A stretch of DNA of 50,732 nt, from NCBI RefSeq assembly GCF_000763055.1, contig NZ_KN214134.1:341703-392434 (forward strand). Direction: 5' to 3'. Position 1 is the first letter of the stretch, and each line of letters begins with the position of its first letter. Positions 7,501-14,892 of the stretch are shown in pieces. The notes beneath the pieces were generated by a model, which made no database searches, was not told the DNA's origin, and was given only the letters and a program-made list of their open reading frames with translations. The translations under genes were made by a program, and so were the position numbers. The DNA is from Collinsella sp. 4_8_47FAA (GTDB lineage Bacteria > Actinomycetota > Coriobacteriia > Coriobacteriales > Coriobacteriaceae).

Positions 7501-8097
7501 TTAGGCGCTGATGATGTGGGGTAGCGGCAGGTCGTGAGCGTCGGTGGGAACGCGGTCGACACGCTGCTCGTCAAAGGCGATGCCGATGATTTGGCATGCG
7601 GGCGAGAGCATGGGCAGGTAGCGGTCGTAGCAACCGCCGCCGTAGCCCAGGCGCGCGCCGGTTTGGTCGAAGGCCACGAGCGGCACGACGATCATGTCGA
7701 GAGCTTCGGCAGGCACGATAGGGAAGTGGTTGCTGTCGATGTCCGTGGCCGCAAAGGCCCGCGTAGGGTGGGCGATAAACGGAGCCGCGGACGCATCGTC
7801 GGCGGCAACTGCCCGCATACACATGCGCTGGCCACAAGCCACGGTGTCTGTTGCCGAGAGCATGCACGGATAGGCCACGCGCCAGCCGCGCGCGGCGGCC
7901 GCAGCGGCAAACGCGGCAGGGTCTGCCTCGGAACCCATCGCGGCATAGACGGCAACGATGCGCGGCGCCGCGGCATCTAAGCGGCCCAGCAGCTCAACCA
8001 GCCGCGCACAGATATCAGCAGACTTCGCCGCCCGCAAGTCCAAATCAAGAGCATCGCGCTGGGCAATCACCGCCCGCCGCAACTCAGCCTTGTCCAT
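7501..8097 (-). CDS. 5-formyltetrahydrofolate cyclo-ligase
   Basis: 198 residues. It converts 5-formyl-THF to 5,10-methenyl-THF with ATP in one-carbon metabolism. The C-terminal signature LGYGGGCYDRYLP and the preceding VPLVAFDQTGARLG are diagnostic. The N-terminal DKAELRRAVIAQRDALD matches the usual start helix with the nucleotide-binding Lys/Arg. I start at ATG 8097, preceded by GGAGG; an in-frame GTG or TTG further upstream would add residues not expected. Convergent with metA across 42 nt that hold no clear terminator. It lies downstream of the hicAB genes on the same strand, separated by a hairpin. Confidence 0.92.
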   Translation of the reverse strand: MDKAELRRAVIAQRDALDLDLRAAKSADICARLVELLGRLDAAAPRIVAVYAAMGSEADPAAFAAAAAARGWRVAYPCMLSATDTVACGQRMCMRAVAADDASAAPFIAHPTRAFAATDIDSNHFPIVPAEALDMIVVPLVAFDQTGARLGYGGGCYDRYLPMLSPACQIIGIAFDEQRVDRVPTDAHDLPLPHIISA

Positions 8098-8159
8098 CCC
8101 AACCTCCTCTAGCAAACCTGCCAAAAAGTGACAGGCTTATTTTGGCTGGTTTTATCTGG

Positions 8160-8206
8160 GCAAACGTCGAAGCCGCCACAAAGGCGCCCTGTGTGGCGGC
8201 TTCGAC
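8160..8206 (-). terminator. Hairpin terminator after hicB
   Basis: Perfect 15-bp inverted repeat: 8166-8180 (GTCGAAGCCGCCACA) with 8192-8206. Read leftward it is followed by GTTTG, a weak T tract. Confidence 0.6.
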
Positions 8207-8218
8207 TCGACGTTGGCT

Positions 8219-8548
8219 TCACAGCGCCGCAGCGATCGCTTCAGTCACAAACTTATTGAGTGACTCACCCTTCTTTGCCGCTGCCAGCGCTGCTTGCTTG
8301 TGGAGCTCAGAGCCCGTTCTTACGTTGAACGAGCCCTTAAAAGCCCGCTCGGGTTCCTTGCCCTTCTCGGCGCAAAACTCAAGGTAATCGTCGACGGCGT
8401 CGTGGAAGCATTGCTCCACCTCTTCAGCCGTGGAGCCTTCAAATACGATTGCGTCCCTAATGCCGGCGACCATACCTGTTAGCACATGCTGTTCGGCATC
8501 GAACTCGACCGGGGCGAAATAACCCTTGTATGCCAAAACGTTACTCAT
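8219..8548 (-). CDS. hicB: HicB-family antitoxin
   Basis: 109 residues. The partial RNase-H-like HicB fold (LAYKGYFAPVEFDAEQHVLTG, then DAIVFEGSTAEEVEQCFHDAVDDYLEFC) is followed by a C-terminal ribbon-helix-helix segment (FNVRTGSELHKQAALAAAKK). Family members neutralise HicA and repress their own promoter. The ATG at 8548 follows GGAGG closely, and the start overlaps the end of hicA by 8 nt, so translation is probably coupled. The toxin is encoded first, as in most hicAB loci. Confidence 0.9.
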   Translation of the reverse strand: MSNVLAYKGYFAPVEFDAEQHVLTGMVAGIRDAIVFEGSTAEEVEQCFHDAVDDYLEFCAEKGKEPERAFKGSFNVRTGSELHKQAALAAAKKGESLNKFVTEAIAAAL

Positions 8549-8804
8549 GACTACCTCCGACATCTTGCAGAAAGCGAACGATGTTTCGAATGGTCCCCGC
8601 TGTCAATTCGTCAGATGGATGAGGCGCGTGCATTACGAACATCCTGCCATCTGATGGCCTGTAGAAGCGAACGCGCGATCCGGACGTCTTGCCTTTACTG
8701 TCCATTTCAAAGCCATATGAAGCCATAACTTTAAGAAAGTCAGCAAATCTATACGTTGAAGGACAGCTAAGCAGCTGGGCGATGAGTTTATCGGATCGAG
8801 TCAT
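8541..8804 (-). CDS. hicA: HicA-family mRNA interferase toxin
   Basis: 87 residues with a dsRBD-like fold. The catalytic histidine is in MHAPHPSDELTAGTIRNIVR, the second half of the HicA signature, and SYGFEMDSKGKTSGSRVRF supplies the G-rich RNA-binding strand. It cleaves mRNA when unbound by HicB. It is slightly longer than typical HicA (60-80 residues) because of an N-terminal extension (MTRSDKLIAQLLSC). The ATG at 8804 is preceded by GAGGCGGG. Its promoter region contains a palindrome that suits HicB autoregulation. Confidence 0.9.
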   Translation of the reverse strand: MTRSDKLIAQLLSCPSTYRFADFLKVMASYGFEMDSKGKTSGSRVRFYRPSDGRMFVMHAPHPSDELTAGTIRNIVRFLQDVGGSHE

Positions 8805-8818
8805 CCCGCCTCACATTC

Positions 8819-8856
8819 TGCAACTATATTCTAGTTGCAATTTCAGTTCGATGCAA
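8819..8856 (-). promoter_or_regulatory. hicAB promoter overlapped by a palindromic operator candidate
   Basis: Read leftward: TTGCAT (8856-8851), 17 bp, TAGAAT (8833-8828). The inverted repeat TGCAACTA-N5-TAGTTGCA (8819-8839) covers the -10 box. This is the usual layout for autorepression by the HicB DNA-binding tail. Confidence 0.6.
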
Positions 8857-8864
8857 GCACCTCT

Positions 8865-8893
8865 ACTATAGAACATGTGTGCGTATAGAACAA
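8865..8893 (-). promoter_or_regulatory. Possible second upstream promoter for hicAB
   Basis: Read leftward: TTGTTC (8893-8888), 17 bp, TATAGT (8870-8865). The two TATAGAACA copies at 8867-8875 and 8884-8892 produce this pattern and resemble the repeats at 3362-3440. Confidence 0.35.
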
Positions 8894-8900
8894 GTGTTCG

Positions 8901-8948
8901 AACTACCACGAAGGGCTCCTGTGAACTGCGCCCTTCGTGGTAGTTTTG
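8901..8948 (-). terminator. Terminator hairpin after the M16 peptidase gene
   Basis: A perfect 15-16 bp stem, 8901-8916 (AACTACCACGAAGGGC) with 8930-8945, loop 13 nt. T runs occur on the plus-strand side (TTTT), so it may act in both directions. It isolates the peptidase gene from hicAB. Confidence 0.65.
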
Positions 8949-8959
8949 CTTGCCGTGCC

Positions 8960-11900
8960 TTAGCCCAGCAGGTCGATGACGTTGAAGCCGGCGTTGCTCT
9001 TGGCGATGACGTCGCGGCCGCCAAAGACGCAGGTGGGTGACTCGGCTGCGATGCGCGTTACGTCGGCGCCGAGCGAGCGAAGCTCACCGGGCGTGGCGGC
9101 GAGCATCTGGGCGCGGCGCTCCTCGCGCGCATGCGGATCGAGCCCGGCCAGGTAGGTCGTGTTGCGGCGCTTGGTGAGCGCGTACGGCTTCACCGGCGCG
9201 TCCATGCCGCTCACGCAGCTCACGATAAAGCCCTCAAAGGCGGCCTCGTCGGGATCAAAGCTGCCGAGCCATTCGCCCGCGCGCGCCACGCGCTCAATCG
9301 AGGGGTCGATTGCCGGGTCGCGGTAGGTGTAGAACGCCGCCTGACGCTCGCCGGCCGCGCGGAATCCGCAGCCGTACGCGCCGCCCTTAACGCGGATCTC
9401 GTTCCACAGATAGTCGTAGGAGAGCGCGTTGGCGGCAACCGCCCAGGCGCCCGTCACGTCGATGCCCAAGCGACGCGGGTCGCACGCGCTTGCCGCAAAA
9501 CAGATGTCGCTGGGGATGACAAAGGCCTCGTGGCGGTCGCACGGCGTCGGCACCACGAGCGCGTTGCGGCCGGCATCGGCGCCGTCGCCAGCGCCCAGCT
9601 CCAGGTCGCCCGCGGCGGCCCAGTATGCGTTAAAGTCCTCGTCGCTGCCGGTAAAGCTCGCCAGGCAGCCATCGGCCACAAAGATGCGGCCTGCCAGCTC
9701 GGCAAGCTTGGTACGCAACCCGTTCACGCGCTCGTCAAAGTGGTCGAGCAGGTCGCGCAGGAACAGATAGAAGTCCACGCCCGAAAGCTGCTCGCGCACC
9801 ACGGCCGAAGGCGAGCTGTAGCTCATCGCGCGACCGAGCGCCGCCGAGTGGCCGTTGTTGATAAAGCCCTGCTCAAGCCCAATGCGAATCTGTGTGAGCA
9901 CGTCGCGCACGCGGTCGGCGTCGGCATCTGCCAAAAGCGTGCTCGACCATACCTCGCGCGGCAGACTCGCCAGCGCATCGATCTTCTCGGACAGGGCGCC
10001 GGCGCTCACCAGCAGGTAGGGGCGCACGCCGTCCACTTCGGGCTGCGTCATGACCTCGGTCGTAAAGCTCAAAAAGCCGAGCTTGCCAGCGAGCAAGTTG
10101 TCGAGTTCCTCGGCCGAGTGCTCGCGCGTGGGCAGCTGCTTAAGCAGGCGGCAGAGCAGTGTCACATAGGGCAGGTCCTCAAACGCGACGCAGTTCAGGT
10201 CGAAATACTGCATGGCGTAGGCCAGACGGTTGGTGGGGATGCCGTGGCGCAGGCAGGGGATGGGCACGGTCGTGTCCACGATCAGTGGCGGCTCGGGGCG
10301 CGCCTCGCCAATGTCGGACACGCGCAGGCGCGGCAGCGTGGCCTTGGCCTCGGGTGTGTCTTCCGCCTCCTGCGCGGCACGCAGCGCGGCCGTGCGCTCG
10401 ACCACGTCGGTCAGCTCGGCATCGGTCATGGCATCGCGCTTGGCTGCCAGCTCGGCGGCCTCGGCACCCTCCGAACCCTCGGCGGCGTCCACCGGCACCA
10501 GCTCGACCAGTGCCATGTGGTCGTTTTCCAGCACCAGCTCGCGCAGCAGGTCCTCAAAATAGCTGCCGTCCAGCTCGCTACGCAGCTCCTCGTACACCGG
10601 GCCGTACTTGAGCGCCAGCGTCGCGGCGTCGTCATCGTAGAGCCAGGTGCTCAGCGCGTCGCACGCAATGGCCACGCCGTCGGCGATGCCATAGTCACGC
10701 TGGCGCAGGTCGTACTCGTTGCTGCTGATGATGGCTTCCAGACGCTCGCGCGGAACTCCGTGCTCGCACAGGTCGCGGCAGGCGTCCTGGAACACGCGAC
10801 GCAGCTCGCGCGCCACACCGGGCTGTGCGTTTTGCAGCATGATGAGCTCGTAGGGCTGCAGGCTCTCGGCCGCGGTGTAGCTCACCACGTTGCCGCCCAG
10901 GCCGGCGGCCAGAATGGCCTTCTTAACCGGCGCTTCGTTGGAGCCCAGCAGCGCCTCGAACAGGATATCCGCCGCGATCGTGCGCTTGCGGTCGAGCGCG
11001 CTGCCCAGCACAAGGCCCAGGCCCACCAGGGCGTTCTCGGGTGTGGTGGCCATCTCGATGCGCTTGTACTCGCAGGTCACGGGCGCCTGCGCGTCCAACG
11101 GATTGGGCGCCAGCGTGGACGGGTCCTCGCCGGCGGCAACGGCAGCGTCCATGCGGCGGCTCGCGGCACTCGGCTGCGACAGATAGCGCTCGTCCAAAAA
11201 GGCCAGTGCGCGGTCCACGTCCAGGTCGCCGTAGAGCGTGATGTAGGAGTTGGAGGGATTGTAGTGTCGCGCGTGCGTGTCCAGGAACTGCTCGTAGGTG
11301 AGCGCGGGAATCGCGCGCGGGTCGCCGCCGCTCTCGTGCGCATAGGCGGTGTCGGGATAGAGCGCGGCGTTGACGGCATCGTCCAGCACGCTCATGGGAT
11401 CGGACAGCGCGCCCTTCATCTCGTTGAACACCACGCCGTTATAACGCAGCGTGCCCTCGTGCAGGCTCGCGGCGCTGCTGTCGCCGTCGCCCTCCGGCAG
11501 GTCCAGTTCGTAGTGCCAGCCCTCCTGCTCAAAAATGGTGGGCTTGGTATAGATGGCCGGGTTGAACACCGCGTCCAGGTACACGTCCATCAGGTTGTAC
11601 AGATCCTGCTCGTTGGTGGTGGCAACGGGGTAGATGGTCTTGTCGGGGTAGGTCATGGCGTTGAGGAACGTCTGCATGGAGCTCTTGATCAGGTCGACAA
11701 ACGGCTCCTTGACGGGAAACTTGGCCGATCCGCACAGCACCGAGTGCTCAAGAATATGGAACACGCCGGTGGAATCGGCCGGCGGCGTCTTAAAGCCAAT
11801 GGCAAAGGCCTTGTTTTCGTCGTCGCACGCCAGGTACAGCAGACGAGCGCCCGAGGCAGTGTGTCGCAGCACGTAAGCGTCCGAGTCGAGCTCGGGCACG

Positions 11901-11995
11901 GTCTCGCGGCGCTCGACGGCAAAGCCGTGGCAGGTAGTGCCGGGCACCAGCAGTGCAGCGGCTGCGGCGCGCGGGTCGGTTGAGGTGGTGGGCAT
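8960..11995 (-). CDS. M16C-family zinc metallopeptidase (presequence protease/PreP-like)
   Basis: 1011 residues, the size of single-chain M16C peptidases (PreP, falcilysin, CymM-like), which have two clam-shell halves and degrade unfolded peptides. The inverted zinc motif HxxEH is HILEH at residues 80-84 in TGVFHILEHSVLCGS, followed by KEPFVDLIKSSMQTFLNAMTY. The second half has the Arg/Tyr pair region (VKGGAYGCGFRAAGERQ). There is no signal peptide, so it is probably cytoplasmic. I start it at ATG 11995, preceded by AAAGGAG; in-frame codons further upstream run through repeat DNA and are not coding. A lone transcription unit. Confidence 0.92.
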   Translation of the reverse strand: MPTTSTDPRAAAAALLVPGTTCHGFAVERRETVPELDSDAYVLRHTASGARLLYLACDDENKAFAIGFKTPPADSTGVFHILEHSVLCGSAKFPVKEPFVDLIKSSMQTFLNAMTYPDKTIYPVATTNEQDLYNLMDVYLDAVFNPAIYTKPTIFEQEGWHYELDLPEGDGDSSAASLHEGTLRYNGVVFNEMKGALSDPMSVLDDAVNAALYPDTAYAHESGGDPRAIPALTYEQFLDTHARHYNPSNSYITLYGDLDVDRALAFLDERYLSQPSAASRRMDAAVAAGEDPSTLAPNPLDAQAPVTCEYKRIEMATTPENALVGLGLVLGSALDRKRTIAADILFEALLGSNEAPVKKAILAAGLGGNVVSYTAAESLQPYELIMLQNAQPGVARELRRVFQDACRDLCEHGVPRERLEAIISSNEYDLRQRDYGIADGVAIACDALSTWLYDDDAATLALKYGPVYEELRSELDGSYFEDLLRELVLENDHMALVELVPVDAAEGSEGAEAAELAAKRDAMTDAELTDVVERTAALRAAQEAEDTPEAKATLPRLRVSDIGEARPEPPLIVDTTVPIPCLRHGIPTNRLAYAMQYFDLNCVAFEDLPYVTLLCRLLKQLPTREHSAEELDNLLAGKLGFLSFTTEVMTQPEVDGVRPYLLVSAGALSEKIDALASLPREVWSSTLLADADADRVRDVLTQIRIGLEQGFINNGHSAALGRAMSYSSPSAVVREQLSGVDFYLFLRDLLDHFDERVNGLRTKLAELAGRIFVADGCLASFTGSDEDFNAYWAAAGDLELGAGDGADAGRNALVVPTPCDRHEAFVIPSDICFAASACDPRRLGIDVTGAWAVAANALSYDYLWNEIRVKGGAYGCGFRAAGERQAAFYTYRDPAIDPSIERVARAGEWLGSFDPDEAAFEGFIVSCVSGMDAPVKPYALTKRRNTTYLAGLDPHAREERRAQMLAATPGELRSLGADVTRIAAESPTCVFGGRDVIAKSNAGFNVIDLLG

Positions 11996-12130
11996 ATGCA
12001 GTCTCCTTTGACGCCCCAGCGGGGGCGAATCGAGTCGAATCCTCGAGAGTATACCCATATGGGGCCGCGACCCTGCGGCGAACTGGAGACGATGCCAGCG
12101 GATTGGGCGAAGGGCTCGCGTGCCCGCCGC

Positions 12131-12309
12131 ACGAGCGTGGAAAATTGGACACTCGCCAAACGAGAGTGGATATTCGGACGGACGAGCGAGGATTTCCGGA
12201 TACCTATCGAACGAGAGTGGATATTTGGACGGAATTTGCCGCAAAAGCCCCAAAAACCGTCCAAATATCCACTCTCGATATCCGACCGTCCGAAAATCCT
12301 CGCTCGTCC
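12131..12309. repeat. REP-like palindromic repeat cluster, locus 2 (nested inverted repeats)
   Basis: A perfect 21-bp inverted repeat, 12212-12232 with 12257-12277, lies inside an outer pair, 12180-12200 with 12289-12309 (20 of 21 matching, arm GGACGAGCGAGGATTT). The start of the cluster (GAGCGTGGAAAATTGGACAC, then GCCAAACGAGAGTGGATA) matches the repeat at 426-515. No coding potential is seen between 11996 and 12618. Confidence 0.8.
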
Positions 12310-12351
12310 ATCACTCGCGTATCTCTCGTCCCTCATTCGTCTCTAATATGA

Positions 12352-12561
12352 GAGATGACAGGAAGATGAGAGAAAAATATGAGAGATAACTGAGCAGCAA
12401 AGAGACAGGCAATCATGGTATTGTCTCAATACCAATTGTTCTACCAGCAAAAATATGTATAAATGAAGCAAATGGTAGACATTCCATCTCTCATCTATCT
12501 CTCTATCTCTAAGCCGAGAGATAGAGAGATAGATGAGAGATAATTTCGAGAGATAACTGAG
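12352..12561. repeat. GAGAGAT-rich segment with a 25-bp perfect hairpin
   Basis: 12486-12510 is perfectly complementary to 12517-12541 with a 6-nt loop; the arm is built from ATCTCTC and TATCTCTC blocks. The 14-mer GAGAGATAACTGAG occurs at 12381-12394 and 12548-12561. Further GAGAGAT copies are at about 12350 and 12534. The composition is much more AT-rich and purine-asymmetric than the neighbours. Confidence 0.75.
12416..12463 (+). promoter_or_regulatory. Promoter and palindrome for the AlbA_2 protein gene
   Basis: TGGTATTG-TCT-CAATACCA (12416-12434) is a perfect 8-bp inverted repeat just upstream of TTGTTC (12436-12441), 16 bp, TATAAA (12458-12463). This would give a leader of about 150 nt. 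Confidence 0.5.
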
Positions 12562-12618
12562 AGACGAGGGAAATCTATCCGCGGCATTCTCCGCAGGACC
12601 GAGCGAAAGGACGTGCAG

Positions 12619-14085
12619 ATGAACGAAAACGAGCTGACCGGTCTGCTTGAGTCTTTAAGGCGTATGGGCTCGGATGATCTTAACGTCGAAGTGAAGGAGA
12701 GCGCCACGACGCTTTCCCGCGATGTGTGGGAAACGGTGAGCGCATTCGCGAACACTGCCGGCGGAATCATCGTGCTCGGAGTGAGTGAGCGCGCAGGTTT
12801 TGTCCCGGTTGAGAACTTCGAGACCGAGAAAGTGCTCAACCAATTTGTGTCAGGCATGGGTGATGCGGGCGGTCGAGGAAAGCTGGCCAATCCGCCTAAA
12901 TACACGATCGAGCGAGTGGAGCTTCAGGACGTCATCGTTCTCGTCATTACGATTGAGGAGCTCGATCCGTCGAGCAAGCCCTGCTATGTCATAGAGCGGG
13001 GCGCCCAGGGCGGCAGCTACAAGCGCATCGATGACAAAGATGTGCCGCTTTCATCGACCGAGGTGCTCGCATTGGCGTCATACGGTCGAGCGACTCCGAG
13101 CGATCGGGACGCGGTGGCGGGTGCGGGCGCGGACAATCTCGACGAGACGCTGGTCGACCGTACGATAGATCGGGCTTTCTCGTTGACGCCCCGGGCAATG
13201 CGCGGCGCGCCGGACAAACAAACGAAGCTGGAGCGCCTAAATATCCTTGATTCCCAGGGCAATGTCACCAAGGCTGGACTCCTAGTTGTGGGCACCTACC
13301 CTCAGCAGTTCTATCCCAAGCTCTTCATTGACGTGGCTGTCCATGCGGGAACTCAGAAGGGCATGGCGGGGTCGCTGAGGTTCATGGACCGCACAATCTG
13401 TGAGGGAACGTTGGGCGAGATGATCTCGGATGCCGTCGCAGCCGTCGCCAAGAATTTGCGGCGAACCTCGACCGTCCAAGGCGTCTCGCGTGTCGACTCG
13501 CTTGAGATTCCCGAGGAGGTTCTGCGCGAGGCAATCGCCAACGCCGTAATCCATCGAGAATACGGGGATCGGTTCTGTGGACAATCGATTGCCGTCGACG
13601 TCTTTGATGATCGTGTCGAGGTGACAAATCCTGGCGGCCTTTACGGGGGAAAGACTCGCGAGAACTTGTTTGACGGCAGCTCCCGATGCCGTAACGCGAC
13701 GCTTGTGAAGCTCATGTCGATTGTCCCGCTGCCGGATGGCGCAGGTTCGCCGGCTGAGGGCAATGGCTCGGGCATCCCGATGATGATCGATGCCATGCGC
13801 GCGCATGGTCTGGCCGGGCCCCTGTTCTGCCCGGGATTCGATCGGTTCAAGGTCGTACTTTACCGTTCAAAGATCGAGCCGGTCGATCATGGCGGGGGCT
13901 TAATTGTGACGGCACTCAAACACTACGGCGAGCTGGGGACGCGCGAGCTGGCAGAGCACACAGGGCTCACAATTTCCCAGGTTAGGTCGCGCGTCAACGC
14001 GCTCATTGCTCAAGGCGAGCTTGAGCCCACGGCGCCGGCGACGAGCCGCAACCGCAAGTATCGACTGTCGGAGCGCGTGGGATAG
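12619..14085 (+). CDS. AlbA_2 (Schlafen-type) / HATPase / winged-helix protein
   Basis: 488 residues. The N-terminal AlbA_2 domain (about 20-130) has the family signature VEVKESATTLSRDVWETVSAFANTAGG (given here in part) and ends in PCYVIERGAQGGSYKR. The middle has a divergent HATPase_c_4 domain (LREAIANAVIHREYG, then VEVTNPGGLYGG). A C-terminal winged helix (GTRELAEHTGLTISQVRSRV) completes it. This architecture is annotated as ATP-binding transcriptional regulator or helicase-related and also appears in defence and abortive-infection loci; its biochemistry is poorly known. ATG 12619 is preferred to GTG 12613 because GAAAGGA lies 7 nt upstream. It sits behind the repeat-rich leader and may bind it. 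Confidence 0.8.
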   Translation: MNENELTGLLESLRRMGSDDLNVEVKESATTLSRDVWETVSAFANTAGGIIVLGVSERAGFVPVENFETEKVLNQFVSGMGDAGGRGKLANPPKYTIERVELQDVIVLVITIEELDPSSKPCYVIERGAQGGSYKRIDDKDVPLSSTEVLALASYGRATPSDRDAVAGAGADNLDETLVDRTIDRAFSLTPRAMRGAPDKQTKLERLNILDSQGNVTKAGLLVVGTYPQQFYPKLFIDVAVHAGTQKGMAGSLRFMDRTICEGTLGEMISDAVAAVAKNLRRTSTVQGVSRVDSLEIPEEVLREAIANAVIHREYGDRFCGQSIAVDVFDDRVEVTNPGGLYGGKTRENLFDGSSRCRNATLVKLMSIVPLPDGAGSPAEGNGSGIPMMIDAMRAHGLAGPLFCPGFDRFKVVLYRSKIEPVDHGGGLIVTALKHYGELGTRELAEHTGLTISQVRSRVNALIAQGELEPTAPATSRNRKYRLSERVG

Positions 14086-14185
14086 ATGCGTTAGTGGACG
14101 AGGCGACCCAATAATCGACCCTCGATTGGCGTCCATTAAGGTAAAGCGGTTGTTGCCCAGTCGACGGTGATGCTAAAGACTCGGC

Positions 14186-14677
14186 TTACGCCGGCATGGC
14201 CCCGAACCCGTCTATCAGGAACAGCCTAAGAACCAGCTTGATGACATTTCCCGGTTTGACTTCTGCCGCGTCAAAGACGTGGCGCTCGGCGAGCTCGCTG
14301 CAGTATGCATAGATGTCGCGGATAAGGTCCGCGCCCGAGAGCGTAAACATGTAGCCTGCGTCCGAAAGCGCATTGGGCGCGGCAGGCAACTTGGCCATGT
14401 GGCAGAACGTTTGCAGGTCGGGCGCCATAACGTTCTGGTAGTCGAGGTGGCCGTTGGCATCCTGCGCGGCAACCTCCAATTGGCGCACAAAATCCAGCGC
14501 CGCCGCTAACACAAAGCTCGGCGTAGGCGCATTGACGTCCTGAGTGGTCGCCACAAGCCTGCCCGCCGCCTGCGTGACAAGCCAAGCGACCTCGCGCTGG
14601 CAACGCACGGCCTTGCGCGTAACCGGCTTGATGGACGAAGAAGAAACGCTTCCCTTAGGCGGATTCGAAACAGCCAC
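14186..14677 (-). CDS. Conserved hypothetical protein, helical
   Basis: 163 residues, not recognised. The N-terminus is Ser/Lys-rich and likely disordered (MAVSNPPKGSVSSSSIKPVT). The remainder looks all-helical, with stretches such as FVLAAALDFVRQLEVAAQDA and IRDIYAYCSELAERHVFDAA near the C-terminus. No signal peptide, membrane segment or metal motif is seen. The GTG start at 14677 is supported by GGGAGG 5 nt upstream. It stands alone on the minus strand between two plus-strand genes, which argues for its own promoter. The 100 nt on its left hold only a weak hairpin (GGAC/GTCC with CCAAT/ATTGG). Confidence 0.7.
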   Translation of the reverse strand: MAVSNPPKGSVSSSSIKPVTRKAVRCQREVAWLVTQAAGRLVATTQDVNAPTPSFVLAAALDFVRQLEVAAQDANGHLDYQNVMAPDLQTFCHMAKLPAAPNALSDAGYMFTLSGADLIRDIYAYCSELAERHVFDAAEVKPGNVIKLVLRLFLIDGFGAMPA

Positions 14678-14892
14678 AAGAACCTCCCATGAACGACCCG
14701 GCCCAACAAGCCCGGATGAAACACGTGCTACATCAGTATACAGGGAAGTGGGGTAGCGGGGTACAAGCGCGCCAGCGGCAAACCGAGAGCATCAACGATG
14801 TGCCGATCGCGGAATGAGATCTCGTAATAATTGACTCTCGGCCATATTATTGAGGGGCATGACTCGCGTTCGTATGGTTGTAGGTGCTGGCG

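Noticed and set aside
9131-11983. A 950-codon open frame on the plus strand opposite the M16 peptidase gene
   Set aside because: It has no ribosome-binding site or domain and mirrors the GC-rich third positions of the real gene, whose zinc motif is intact.
12340-12561. CRISPR array from repeated GAGAGAT blocks
   Set aside because: Repeats are short, unevenly spaced and partly inverted; there are no spacers of constant length and no cas genes.
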